A DNA stretch of 9,211 nucleotides from Candidatus Krumholzibacteriia bacterium. Lineage in GTDB: Bacteria > Krumholzibacteriota > Krumholzibacteria > WVZY01 > JAKEHA01. Below are positions 1 through 7,738 of the stretch, piece by piece. Made by a program: the position numbers and the translations under genes. Where the stretch lies: positions 1 to 9,211 of the forward strand of contig JAOTVO010000089.1 in assembly GCA_029863355.1 (NCBI GenBank). Direction: 5' to 3'. Numbering within the stretch: the stretch's first letter is position 1; each line of letters begins with the position of its first letter. Below the pieces are notes generated by a model, which had not been told where the DNA came from, did not search any database, and saw nothing but the letters and a program-made list of their open reading frames with translations.

Positions 1-1965
1 GGGCGGGGCCCCGATCATCCGGGCCACCGAGTGCCGCTCGGAATACTCCGACATGTCGAGCCGGACCAGCGACCGCTCGTCGTCGAACAGGCACTCGGCC
101 AGCGCCTTGGCCAGCTCCGTCTTGCCGACGCCCGTAGGTCCGGCGAACACGAACGACCCGATGGGCCGCGCCGCACTGCCCAGCCCCACACGCGCGCGCC
201 GGATCGCTTCCGACACCGACACGATGGCCTCGCGCTGCCCGATCACGCGGCGCGCCAGGCGCTCTTCGAGCTGGAGAAGCTTCTCTCGCTCGGACTCCAT
301 CATGCGGCTGACCGGAATGCCCGTCCAACGCGCGACGATCTCGCTGATCTCATCGGCGGTGACCTCCTCGCGCAGCAACCCGCCCTCCTTTTGCAGCGCG
401 GACAGCTCCGCATTCGCTTCCTCCAGTTCCTTCTCGAGGGCGGGGATGCGTTCGTAGCGAATCCGCCCCACCGCTTCCAGGTCGTTGCCCCGCAGGGCGA
501 GTTGCTCCTCGCGCCGCGCCTCCTCGATTGCACCCTTGGCTCGACGGATGGCGTCGATAGCGGCTCGCTCGTTCTCCCAGCGCAGCACCTGCGCGCGGTG
601 TTCTTCCTCGAGCTCGGCCAGCCCGTGCGCGATCTCTTTCCGGCGGCGCACGGATTCCGCGTCGCCCTCCTTCTCCAGCACCTGCGCCTCCACTTTGAGC
701 TGCGTGATGCGCTCGCGCACTGCCATCAGCTCGGCGGGGTAGCTGCCCAGCTCCAGCTTGAGCTTGGACGCCGCCTCGTCGATGAGGTCTATCGCCTTGT
801 CGGGCAGGAAGCGTGACGTGATGTAGCGGTCGGACAGGCGCGCGGCCGCCACGAGCGCGCCGTCGGTGATCTTGACGCCGTGGTGCACCTCGTAACGCTC
901 CTTGAGCCCGCGCAGTATCGCGATGGTGTCGTCGACGCCCGGCTCGCGCACCATTACCGGCTGGAAGCGGCGCTCCAGCGCCGCGTCCTTCTCCACGTGC
1001 TTGCGGTATTCGGCCAGCGTGGTGGCGCCGATGCAATGCAGCTCGCCGCGCGCCAGCGCGGGCTTGATCATATTCGAGGCGTCGAGCGAGCCCTCGGCGG
1101 CGCCCGCGCCAACGATGGTGTGCATCTCGTCGACGAAGAGGATCACCTCTCCCTCGCGCGACTGGATGGCGTTGAGCAGCGCTTTGAAACGTTCCTCGAA
1201 CTCCCCGCGGAACTTGGTGCCCGCCACCAACGCACCCATGTCCAGGGCGAGCAGCCGCTTGCCCCCGAGCGCGTCGGGAACGTGGCCGTCGGCGATGCGC
1301 TGCGCCAACCCCTCGACGATGGCCGTCTTTCCTACGCCCGGGTCTCCGATCAGGACGGGGTTGTTCTTGGTGCGGCGCGACAGTACCTGGCTGACGCGAC
1401 GGATCTCCTCGTCGCGACCGATCACCGGGTCGAGCTCGCCGGCCAGGGCCCGCGCGGTGAGGTCGACGGTGAAGCGCTCGAGCCCGCGCATCTTCTCCTC
1501 TGGGTTCGGGTCGGCCACGCGCTCGCCGCCCCGGACCTCGCGCAGCGCGCGCAGAATGCGCTCGTGGTCGAGGCCGATCGAACGGAGGTACTCCCCCGCT
1601 CCCCCCTTGGCGCCCCGCGCCACGGCCAGGAGCAGGTGTTCGGTGGAGACGAACGCGTCGCCGAGCACGCGCGCCTCGGAGAACGCGGTCTGCAGCGCCT
1701 CCTTGGCGTCGGCGCCCAGGTACGGCTGCGCGCCGCCGCCGTGCTGGGTGGGTAGGCTCTGCAGGTGCTTCTCCGCGACGTCCAACACGCGAGCGGGCTC
1801 GGCGCCCGTCTTCGTGAGCACGGCGGGCGCCAGCCCGTCGTCCTGGGACAGCAGCGCGTGCAGGAGGTGCCAGGCGGTCACCTCGGGGTGGTTGCGCAGG
1901 AAGGCGAGCTCGGTGGCCTCTCCCATTGCCGCCTGCGCCTTCTCCGTGAGCTTGTTCATCATCAT
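1..1965 (-). CDS. clpB: ATP-dependent disaggregase ClpB (3' end outside window)
   Basis: ClpB is a hexameric AAA+ chaperone of the cytoplasm that works with DnaK/DnaJ/GrpE to pull proteins out of aggregates. The 655 codons visible are open from the start to base 1. Seen in order: Clp N-domain (about residues 1-145); first ATPase domain with Walker A GDPGVGKT (K213), Walker B LFVDE (D279/E280) and the LERRF arginine pair R332/R333; a charged coiled-coil middle domain (about 400-525), which separates ClpB from ClpA; the RWTGIPV linker near 546; and second Walker A GPTGVGKT (K615). The frame leaves the window at [20 protein letters not shown]. Family members are about 860-870 residues, so roughly 210 C-terminal residues are missing by position only. 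Three consecutive ATGs lie at 1965, 1962 and 1959; the first sits 7 nt after GGAGG (1977-1973). No CIRCE, HAIR or sigma-32 box was recognised upstream. Confidence 0.97.
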   Translation of the reverse strand, partial: MMMNKLTEKAQAAMGEATELAFLRNHPEVTAWHLLHALLSQDDGLAPAVLTKTGAEPARVLDVAEKHLQSLPTQHGGGAQPYLGADAKEALQTAFSEARVLGDAFVSTEHLLLAVARGAKGGAGEYLRSIGLDHERILRALREVRGGERVADPNPEEKMRGLERFTVDLTARALAGELDPVIGRDEEIRRVSQVLSRRTKNNPVLIGDPGVGKTAIVEGLAQRIADGHVPDALGGKRLLALDMGALVAGTKFRGEFEERFKALLNAIQSREGEVILFVDEMHTIVGAGAAEGSLDASNMIKPALARGELHCIGATTLAEYRKHVEKDAALERRFQPVMVREPGVDDTIAILRGLKERYEVHHGVKITDGALVAAARLSDRYITSRFLPDKAIDLIDEAASKLKLELGSYPAELMAVRERITQLKVEAQVLEKEGDAESVRRRKEIAHGLAELEEEHRAQVLRWENERAAIDAIRRAKGAIEEARREEQLALRGNDLEAVGRIRYERIPALEKELEEANAELSALQKEGGLLREEVTADEISEIVARWTGIPVSRMMESEREKLLQLEERLARRVIGQREAIVSVSEAIRRARVGLGSAARPIGSFVFAGPTGVGKTELAKALAECLFDDERSLVRLDMSEYSERHSVARMIGAPP

Positions 1966-2047
1966 CCGGGATCCTCCATTCGTGGGCTGTCTCCACTTGC
2001 ACCACGCACGTCGGATGCCAGCCCGTGCGTTGCCGGTAGTTTGGAGG

Positions 2048-2074
2048 TAACCGGTTATGGAACAACAGGTTATG
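2048..2074. repeat. Palindrome plus GGTTATG repeats upstream of clpB
   Basis: A 10-bp perfect palindrome TAACCGGTTA (2048-2057) overlaps a GGTTATG word at 2053-2059 that recurs at 2068-2074, 15 bp start to start. A related GGTTACC lies on the minus strand at 2052-2046. The cluster is 83-118 bp upstream of the clpB start. It could be an operator for the clpB promoter, but no known heat-shock operator matches and no clear -35/-10 pair was found nearby. Function is inferred only from symmetry and position. Confidence 0.3.
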
Positions 2075-2081
2075 ATGTAGA

Positions 2082-2096
2082 CGGCGGCAACCGCCG
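2082..2096 (-). other. Short GC hairpin between protease and clpB
   Basis: CGGCGG and CCGCCG form a perfect 6-bp stem around a 3-nt loop. Read on the minus strand it lies after the downstream protease gene and before clpB. No run of U follows, so it is at best a weak or Rho-assisted terminator. Confidence 0.3.
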
Positions 2097-2126
2097 CGCC
2101 GGTTCCGCTAACGATCAGACATGATG

Positions 2127-2145
2127 ACGTGCCACAATGACACGT
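2127..2145 (-). terminator. Hairpin just after the downstream protease stop codon
   Basis: On the minus strand ACGTGTCA and TGGCACGT pair over 8 bp, including one U-G wobble, around a 3-nt UUG loop. The stem begins 5 nt after the protease TGA stop (2153-2151). Position suits an end-of-transcript structure, but there is no U-tract, so it would be a non-canonical terminator or an mRNA 3'-end stabiliser. Confidence 0.35.
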
Positions 2146-2150
2146 TCCGG

Positions 2151-3656
2151 TCAGTCATTGAGGAAACGCGTCATGTCGAGACCGCGTGGCATGCCGTAGT
2201 GGCTTCGGATCACGGCCACCTCGTCGGCGTGAAAGTCTTCCTGTGTGGGAAAGAGGGGGTACATGAGATGCACGGGAGCGTTGCTGTGGCCGAGCCCGAG
2301 TGCGTGGCCCAACTCGTGGCGGGCGATGCGTCGGAACTCGACGCGGTCGCCCTCCTGGTAGCGGGTTCGAAACGTGACCTCGCCGCGGCGAGGATACCAG
2401 TCGGGCGTCCGCTCCCTCATGATAAAGCGATCGGCCGTGGCCTGCGCGCTGTAGACGACGGTGACCCCGACCGCCGGCGCATCGTCGACGATGGTGAGGA
2501 GCGTCAGCCCGATGGTCGCGTTAATCTCTCCGGCGACCGCTACGATGGTCGCGCGGTAGTCGAGGCCCCCGTACGCGAACGGTGGCACGTACAACGCGAT
2601 CGGCGGCTCCCACCGGCGGGTGTGCGAGGGCACGGGGATGCCGCCCACGTCCGTGAGGTGCCGGTACATCACGAGGAAGCTCGGGTAGTACCCGGCCGCT
2701 CCCACTGGCTGATCCCGGAGCAGGTAGAGCTCGACGCTGTCGATCCACACCGTCGTGTAGAGCACCGCGTAGTCGTAGTACGCGCCCACGCCCGGCGCCA
2801 CGCCATCGTCGCTCGCGATGAGCGAGGCGGTGATCGACGGAAGATCCCGGAGCGCGAAGCGGCCGTCGACCCCGGCTACGGTCTCGTGCGCGGAGAGCCG
2901 GACGGTCACGCCCGGGGCCGTCGTCCCGTCCGGCAGCGCGATGACCACGCCCGTGAGCGACATGCCGGCCGTCAGCAGCGACGGTGAGGCGCCGAGGCGG
3001 GTGTACTCGAAGCGGCTGTCCACGCCGCGCACGGCGATGTAGTGCGTTTTCAGGGGGGCCAGATCGTGGAGCAGCATGGTCACGGTGTCGCCCGGCGCGG
3101 GCGCGCCGGTCACGGGTTCGTAGGTTCGGCCCAGGGTCCAGGCGTACTCCGTCGCGATGGGCCCGAGCGCCGTGCGGACCCAGTATGTCTGCAACGGATT
3201 GCCCCGCGAGTCCCGACCGGCGATCCAGCGCACGATCGACACGTCCGGGGCCGCGGTGGAGGTGAACGAGACGATTTCGATCGGGTCTCCTTCCGCCACG
3301 TAGCGCGTCATCCGCCAGGTCAGCGCCAGCTCGTGCTCCCCGTCGCTCACCTCGCCTCGCACGCGACAGGGCCCCACGTCGGCCACCACGTAGCGCCACT
3401 CGGACTCGTTCGAGACCAGGGAATCGTCTAGGAAGAAGCGGAAGTGCAAATCATCGCCGTCGGGATCCGCGGCCTGCAACGAGAAATCTAGGGGCACACC
3501 GACAAACCCTTCCACCAGGGTGTCCGCGGGAAGATAGGAAACGATCGCGGGCGGCGCGTTGCGGGTCTGGACTTCGCTCGGCGGCCGGGTCGCGTCTTCG
3601 TCGCAGGCCAGCCCCATAAGGGCCACGCCGACAACCGGCACGGTGAACCAACGCAC
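2151..3656 (-). CDS. Exported matrixin-type zinc metalloprotease, one Ig-like repeat
   Basis: 501-residue exported protein with a metzincin/matrixin active site. HELGHALGLGH at 447-457 supplies the three zinc-binding histidines and the catalytic glutamate E448, and LMYP with M465 is a classical Met-turn. N-terminal signal (about 1-17) ends in GLAC with C18, which fits the broad lipoprotein pattern although -3 is G. Next come an Ig/cadherin-like repeat with DPDGDDL (about 35-118), a fibronectin-III-like segment (about 122-228), a carboxypeptidase-regulatory-like beta domain (about 232-282), a paralogue-specific region containing TPDWYP, and the protease core. The start is GTG at 3656, chosen because AGGGGGA (3669-3663) sits 6 nt upstream. 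The gene begins 22 bp after the upstream paralogue stops, so the two are probably cotranscribed. Substrate is unknown; it probably acts in the envelope or outside the cell. Confidence 0.88.
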   Translation of the reverse strand: MRWFTVPVVGVALMGLACDEDATRPPSEVQTRNAPPAIVSYLPADTLVEGFVGVPLDFSLQAADPDGDDLHFRFFLDDSLVSNESEWRYVVADVGPCRVRGEVSDGEHELALTWRMTRYVAEGDPIEIVSFTSTAAPDVSIVRWIAGRDSRGNPLQTYWVRTALGPIATEYAWTLGRTYEPVTGAPAPGDTVTMLLHDLAPLKTHYIAVRGVDSRFEYTRLGASPSLLTAGMSLTGVVIALPDGTTAPGVTVRLSAHETVAGVDGRFALRDLPSITASLIASDDGVAPGVGAYYDYAVLYTTVWIDSVELYLLRDQPVGAAGYYPSFLVMYRHLTDVGGIPVPSHTRRWEPPIALYVPPFAYGGLDYRATIVAVAGEINATIGLTLLTIVDDAPAVGVTVVYSAQATADRFIMRERTPDWYPRRGEVTFRTRYQEGDRVEFRRIARHELGHALGLGHSNAPVHLMYPLFPTQEDFHADEVAVIRSHYGMPRGLDMTRFLND

Positions 3657-3678
3657 GCTACGTCCCCCTGAAGCCCCA

Positions 3679-5460
3679 TCATTCCGCCGCGAAGCCGGTC
3701 ATGTCTCTTCCGCGCGGGATATTGTAGCGCGCGCGGATCACGGCCCGCTCATCGGCCGAGAACTCGCTCACCTGCGGCGACGTGCCGCCCACCATCGCGT
3801 GACCGGTGTCCATGCTGTGGTTCAGCCCCAGTGCGTGACCCAGTTCGTGCCGCACCACCCGGCGCAGGAGCTCCAAGTCAGCCGGCGTGTACACCGTGCG
3901 CAGCGCGATCGCACCGCGGACGGGGTACCAATCGGGCGTCGACTCCACGGTGCGGTAGTTGTCGTAGAAGACCGTCGGCGAATACGTCACGGTCACCCCG
4001 AGCGCGGGCGGCTCGTCGACGAGCATGAACACCGGCTGGCCGATGATCGTGTCCACCTCGGCCGCCACCTCGCGTATGACATCCGCGTAGTCGAGCCCCT
4101 GGACGATGAAGCTCGGCGCGTGCAGCGCGATGGGTAGCTCCCACCTGCGCTGCTGGGCCGCGGCGGGGGTGTTTCCGTCCGTCATCGCGCGGAAGAAGAG
4201 CCGGAAGCTGTTGTAGTAGACCGTCTCCAGCGGCCAGTCGGGCAACAGGTACATGTCCAGCTCATCCTCGTGCACCACCGTGTACGACATCGAGTAGTCG
4301 TAGTACGTGCCGATCACGCCGGGCGTGTCGTCGTCGGTCACGGAAAGACCGCCGTCGATCGGCGGTAGATCGCTCATGCTCCACGCCCCGGCGGCGTCCG
4401 AGACGTCGAGAAAACTCGCCAGGCGGAGCACCGCTCCCTCGATGGGCGCGTCCGAAATGGCGTCCCGGACCGAGCCGCTTATGCCCATCCCCCGGCTGTA
4501 GACGCCCGGAGATACGCCGATGGGCGACAGGTTGCCGAAGTCGTCCTCGGCGCGCACGGCGAGGTGCGTGAACCGAGCCGGCGTGATGCCGACGATCGTC
4601 ATGGCCATCTCCGACCCCGCGGGCGCCGGCGGAGGGACGCCGGGGCGGACCGTCGCGCGGTCCCAATCCTCCTTGGTGAGAATTGGAGACGGCGACGTGC
4701 GCACGAGGTAGTCGGAGGCCACGCCATTCATCCCGTCCTTGCCCACCGCGGTCCACCGGATGTCCACTTCTCCGGGTTCGGCGCCGGTCTCCACGAGCGT
4801 GATCGGCACTTGCGCCGGGGCGATCGTGTCCGGAATCCCCGTCACGTGCAGCAGCCAGTCGTGACCGACGACGTTCTCGCCGTCCGAGACCTGGGCGGAC
4901 ACCGCGCGCGGGCCGATGTCGACGGCGTGGTAGATGAAATCGTCCTCCACGGAGACGACCTGTCCGTCGACGGTGAAGCGGTAGGAGAGCTCGTCGCCTT
5001 CCGGGTCGAACGCGGTGACGGCGAACTGCAGATCGGTGCCGACGATCATGGTTGGCTGTGGCTCGACGGGGGCGAATCCCTGGATGATGGGAGGGCCGTT
5101 GATCGGCTTGAAGCGCGTGACGTGCCAGGTGATGCGAGACTCGTAGTAATCGTCGGATACCACCCCCACCACCAACACCGTTCCCGTATCGTGGACCACG
5201 TAACGCCACGTCTGAGCCGTGGAGACCACCGAATCGCCCAGGAGGTAGCGCCGCGCCAGCGAGGACCGGTCCGGATCCATCGCGCGAATGTTGAACAGGA
5301 GGGTGTCCCCCAACGCCGCGTCGAAGAGCTGGCTGCGGGGGGAGAATCCCTGCACGACAGGAGGACGCCCCAGCCGGGTGGGGTCCTCGCGGCCGCAGAA
5401 CGTGCTCGCCGCCACCGCGGCAATCAGCGCGAGTGCTGTGAGATAGCGTCGGTTTCGCAT
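3679..5460 (-). CDS. Exported matrixin-type zinc metalloprotease, two Ig-like repeats
   Basis: 593-residue paralogue of the next gene. Basic start MRNRRY and a hydrophobic segment (about 7-21) form a signal sequence. C22 is preceded by F, so a lipoprotein box is doubtful and ordinary signal-peptidase cleavage is as likely. Two Ig/cadherin-like repeats follow (about 34-115 with MDPD, and 124-207 with FDPEGDEL), then a fibronectin-III-like domain (about 215-320), a carboxypeptidase-regulatory-like domain (about 327-377) and the protease region. HELGHALGLNH at 538-548 gives the three zinc histidines and catalytic E539. The presumed Met-turn is AMVGG (M556) rather than the usual MYP. From about residue 375 onward it aligns with the downstream gene throughout, sharing RRWE.PIAL, GLDY, TPDWYP and PRG.DMT. 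ATG at 5460 is preceded by no strong Shine-Dalgarno. First gene of the probable protease operon. Confidence 0.88.
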   Translation of the reverse strand: MRNRRYLTALALIAAVAASTFCGREDPTRLGRPPVVQGFSPRSQLFDAALGDTLLFNIRAMDPDRSSLARRYLLGDSVVSTAQTWRYVVHDTGTVLVVGVVSDDYYESRITWHVTRFKPINGPPIIQGFAPVEPQPTMIVGTDLQFAVTAFDPEGDELSYRFTVDGQVVSVEDDFIYHAVDIGPRAVSAQVSDGENVVGHDWLLHVTGIPDTIAPAQVPITLVETGAEPGEVDIRWTAVGKDGMNGVASDYLVRTSPSPILTKEDWDRATVRPGVPPPAPAGSEMAMTIVGITPARFTHLAVRAEDDFGNLSPIGVSPGVYSRGMGISGSVRDAISDAPIEGAVLRLASFLDVSDAAGAWSMSDLPPIDGGLSVTDDDTPGVIGTYYDYSMSYTVVHEDELDMYLLPDWPLETVYYNSFRLFFRAMTDGNTPAAAQQRRWELPIALHAPSFIVQGLDYADVIREVAAEVDTIIGQPVFMLVDEPPALGVTVTYSPTVFYDNYRTVESTPDWYPVRGAIALRTVYTPADLELLRRVVRHELGHALGLNHSMDTGHAMVGGTSPQVSEFSADERAVIRARYNIPRGRDMTGFAAE

Positions 5461-5507
5461 GACGACACCGCTGGCGGGGGTGGGGCTAGGCCGGCGCGGA
5501 CACTCGA

Positions 5508-5536
5508 AATATATAGGGGATCCGGGGTTAAGGCAA
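5508..5536 (-). promoter_or_regulatory. Sigma-70-type promoter for the protease pair
   Basis: On the minus strand TTGCCT (5536-5531; 4 of 6 to TTGACA) is followed after 17 nt by TATATT (5513-5508; 5 of 6 to TATAAT), within CTATATATTT, a rare AT-rich patch in this GC-rich DNA. Predicted start of transcription is near 5500, giving a leader of about 40 nt before the ATG at 5460. The -35 element touches the last codons of the preceding gene. Confidence 0.55.
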
Positions 5537-5869
5537 GCGGCGGGGAGGGTCCGTGCCGGCGCGCCGGGCCGCCGTCGCGACGAACTCGCGCAGCACCCGG
5601 TCCGCCAGCACCCGGAAGCCTTGCTCGTCGCGCAGGCGCGTCTCCCAAGTGCCTTCGGTCCCGATCTGCACGTGGACGAGCTCGCGGTAGGGCACCACCC
5701 GGCAGAGGGCGTGCTCGCCGAACGCTACGCGCACGTCCACATCGCTCTCTTCCACGCGCACGTCGTCGTGCAGGGCGGACACGAACGCGAGCAGGCGGTG
5801 GTAGAGCCCGCGCACGACGCGATCCGCGATGACCTCATCTAGGCCGTGTGAATGCGGCTGACGCGCCAC
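5528..5869 (-). CDS. Small uncharacterised protein, last gene of the parA unit
   Basis: 113-residue protein that I do not recognise. It has no signal peptide, membrane segment or nucleotide-binding motif. An amphipathic N-terminal helix (about 10-30, LDEVIADRVVRGLYHRLL) is followed by alternating hydrophobic stretches with charged turns (DDVRVEESDVDVRVAF, then CRVVPYRELVHVQI) that suggest a small alpha/beta fold, and a C-terminal helix rich in arginine (about 84-106). The GTG at 5869 is the likeliest start; it overlaps the preceding gene by 35 bp, which suggests translational coupling, with only a weak GGGAAG upstream. A GTG at 5815 would give 95 residues without overlap. The overlap and strand tie it to the ParA-CBM48 unit, so it may be an accessory or adaptor protein; this is inference from context. 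Confidence 0.6.
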   Translation of the reverse strand: MARQPHSHGLDEVIADRVVRGLYHRLLAFVSALHDDVRVEESDVDVRVAFGEHALCRVVPYRELVHVQIGTEGTWETRLRDEQGFRVLADRVLREFVATAARRAGTDPPRRLP

Positions 5870-6650
5870 GTCGGGCCACTTCCCGGTAGGCGCCGGCGCG
5901 CGGCCGGTCGCGGCTCTCTTCGGGCTTGACGCCGTCGAAACGGGCCTCGGCGAGGATGAATTCGGCGACCGAGCGGTACGCACGGGCCAGGAGCGACTCC
6001 GGGTCGCGCACGTGGGGCGGCACGGGGTCGGTGAGCGCTGCGTGCCAGCGATCCACCACGCCGAGGTCGTGGGCGTCGCCCGGACCGCCGGCTGCGCGCG
6101 GGCCCGCCACGTGCAGGACGTAGCCCCGGCCGGGGTGGGCCCATCGCGCGAGCAGGCGCTTCCCCGCGCCTCCCGCACCGGCGAGGACGACGGCGGCCAG
6201 CTGGCCCCCGAAACCCTCTACCGCCGAGGCGGCCGTCTCGCGCCAGGCCGGCTCGAACTCGGCCGGGGGGGCGTGTACCACGTCCACGGCCGCGCGGGCC
6301 CCGCTCGCCTCCGCCGGTGATCCCCCCAGCGCGAAAGCGATGTCGACGCCGGAGAGCGCCGAGGCGCTCGCGCCGCCGGTGTCCAGCGTCGGTCCATCCA
6401 GATAGACGTCAGGAGGCAGCGCGAGAAAGAACGCGGCGTTGGGCTGCAGCCCGCTCGTCTCCACCAGGCGCACCGCGCAACCGGAAGCGGCCAGCGCCAC
6501 GGCCAGGTTGGCGGCGTGGAAGCCGGGAAAGCACGAGCGGTCGGTGCCGGCGACGATCAGCCGCAGGCGCCTCCCGTGCTCCGGCTTGCGCATGCGCGAC
6601 ACGTAAAGGTGTGCGATGTCCCGGATGTGCCTCGGACGATGTCTCTCCAT
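5835..6650 (-). CDS. ParA/MinD-like protein lacking a P-loop (putative ParA partner)
   Basis: 271-residue soluble protein. After a basic N-terminal stretch (RHIRDIAHLYVSR, residues 7-19), residues 29-66 read like the first part of a ParA/MinD domain: a beta strand (LRLIVAG), a loop, a helix (HAANLAVALAASG) and a second strand (VRLVETS). Where the KGGxGKT nucleotide loop should be there is TDRSCFPGF instead, so nucleotide binding in the usual manner is unlikely. A glycine-rich GAGGAGK at 158-164 resembles a P-loop but is followed by R rather than S/T and lies in the wrong place for this fold. The gene starts 7 nt after the parA stop (6660-6658) with no clear Shine-Dalgarno, as in coupled translation, and its end overlaps the next gene. 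A role as a regulatory or heterodimer partner of the upstream ATPase is inferred. Fold assignment is tentative. Confidence 0.7.
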   Translation of the reverse strand: MERHRPRHIRDIAHLYVSRMRKPEHGRRLRLIVAGTDRSCFPGFHAANLAVALAASGCAVRLVETSGLQPNAAFFLALPPDVYLDGPTLDTGGASASALSGVDIAFALGGSPAEASGARAAVDVVHAPPAEFEPAWRETAASAVEGFGGQLAAVVLAGAGGAGKRLLARWAHPGRGYVLHVAGPRAAGGPGDAHDLGVVDRWHAALTDPVPPHVRDPESLLARAYRSVAEFILAEARFDGVKPEESRDRPRAGAYREVARRGASAAFTRPR

Positions 6651-6657
6651 GATGCGG

Positions 6658-7734
6658 CTACACGATCAGCAGTGAGTTCTCTTGTCCGAACTCGTTGCGG
6701 ATGTAGTCCTTGTTGTTGGGATCGCGCACCCACACGCCATCGACGATGAAGCGGTATTCGTACTCGCCGGCGGGAACGTCGAGCACGGCCTTCCACAGGC
6801 CGTCGGCGGCGTCGCGCTTCATGGGCGTGCCGCCGCGGGACCAATTGTTGAACTCGCCGGTCACGCGCACTTCGTTCGCGTCGGGCGCGTCGAGGCTGAA
6901 CAGCACGCCCTCGGGGACGCGACGGGGCCCGTGCAGGCGTTCCATCCACCCCGGCAGATCGTCGGTGCGGATGCGTGGCTCTTTCTCGAGGATCTCGCGC
7001 GCGAGCGATTGGAACTGGGAGGCCGGCTTCGAGCCCTTCTCGAGCTCGAAGATCGTCAGCCCCTTGGCCGCCGCCTCCTTGAGCCGAACCGAGTTGCCGA
7101 TGAACGTATCGAAGAGCACGCCGCCGTGGAACTTCTCCACCTCGCCGAGCATGTCCTTCGAGAAGTGCGTGCGCGTGTCCAGGTTGTTGCACACGACGTG
7201 CACGCGCAGCTGGTGGTTGAGCTCCTCCTCCAGGACCTGGAGCGTCTCGCGCAGCTTGGCCAGACCGTGCATGGCGAAGAAGCTGGCGTCGATGGGGATC
7301 AGCGCCTCTTCGACTGCGATCAGCGCGTTGAAGGTCAAAAGCCCCACGCTGGGCGGGCAGTCGACGATCACTGCGTCGAAGGCGTCGTCCGGCAGCTGAC
7401 CCAGCTTGGCGGACAGACGCTCCTCGCGCCCATCCTGGTCGGCCAGCTCTTGCTCGATCCCGCTCAGCACGGTGCTGGCGGGCACGATGCACAGGCGTTC
7501 TCCGAGGCGCAGGATGGCGTCGGACATGGTGACGGCCGGATCGAGAAGCAGCTCGTAGGTCGTGACCTGCTGCTCCTCGCAATCCACTCCGAGCCCGATC
7601 GACGCGTGCCCCTGCGGATCCATGTCGATCAGCAGCACCCGCCGCTCGAGTTCCGTCAGCGCACCCGCCAGGTTGATGGCGATGGTCGTCTTTCCGCATC
7701 CCCCCTTCTGGTTGATCACCGCGATCGTACGCAT
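6658..7734 (-). CDS. ParA-type ATPase fused to a glycogen-binding (CBM48) domain
   Basis: 358-residue protein in two parts. Residues 1-260 are a Soj/ParA-like ATPase: deviant Walker A KGGCGKTT (K10 signature lysine, K15), Walker A' LLIDMDPQG (D37/D39), Walker B VIVDCPPS (D125) and the late Soj-type NSVRLKEAA segment. Such ATPases dimerise on ATP, bind DNA nonspecifically and move or space cargo. Residues about 276-358 match the AMPK-beta/CBM48 glycogen-binding fold: VTGEFNNWS with W298, LDVPAGEYEYRFIVDG, W335 and the following DP. W298 and W335 correspond to the sugar-stacking tryptophans of AMPK-beta; R328 replaces its lysine. The ATG at 7734 has GGGAGGT (7747-7741) 6 nt upstream and opens directly into the ATPase, so longer upstream reading is artefactual. 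No parB is present. Cargo is unknown; an alpha-glucan body is inferred from the fusion. Confidence 0.93.
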   Translation of the reverse strand: MRTIAVINQKGGCGKTTIAINLAGALTELERRVLLIDMDPQGHASIGLGVDCEEQQVTTYELLLDPAVTMSDAILRLGERLCIVPASTVLSGIEQELADQDGREERLSAKLGQLPDDAFDAVIVDCPPSVGLLTFNALIAVEEALIPIDASFFAMHGLAKLRETLQVLEEELNHQLRVHVVCNNLDTRTHFSKDMLGEVEKFHGGVLFDTFIGNSVRLKEAAAKGLTIFELEKGSKPASQFQSLAREILEKEPRIRTDDLPGWMERLHGPRRVPEGVLFSLDAPDANEVRVTGEFNNWSRGGTPMKRDAADGLWKAVLDVPAGEYEYRFIVDGVWVRDPNNKDYIRNEFGQENSLLIV

Positions 7735-7738
7735 GTCG

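Noticed and set aside
880..2050. Long plus-strand open frames opposite clpB
   Set aside because: Antisense shadows produced by high GC content; no recognisable motifs and full overlap with clpB.
350..2065. A long minus-strand frame rich in arginine across the clpB region
   Set aside because: It is an out-of-frame reading of clpB; the true frame (first codon base at multiples of 3) shows all ClpB motifs, whereas this one is low-complexity R/G/A.
1966..2150. CIRCE or HAIR heat-shock operator before clpB
   Set aside because: No TTAGCACTC/GAGTGCTAA or CTTGAGT/ACTCAAG pair is present in the spacer.
1..5460. A shared proteostasis operon of the proteases and clpB
   Set aside because: They lie on the same strand but are separated by 185 bp with hairpins, and exported matrixins act in a different compartment from ClpB.
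4564..5832. A 422-codon plus-strand frame opposite the upstream protease
   Set aside because: Antisense to a gene with a clear active site and domains; composition is typical of a shadow frame.
6158..6181. GAGGAGK in the degenerate ParA relative as a functional P-loop
   Set aside because: It is followed by R instead of S/T and sits about 160 residues in, where a ParA fold does not place its nucleotide loop.
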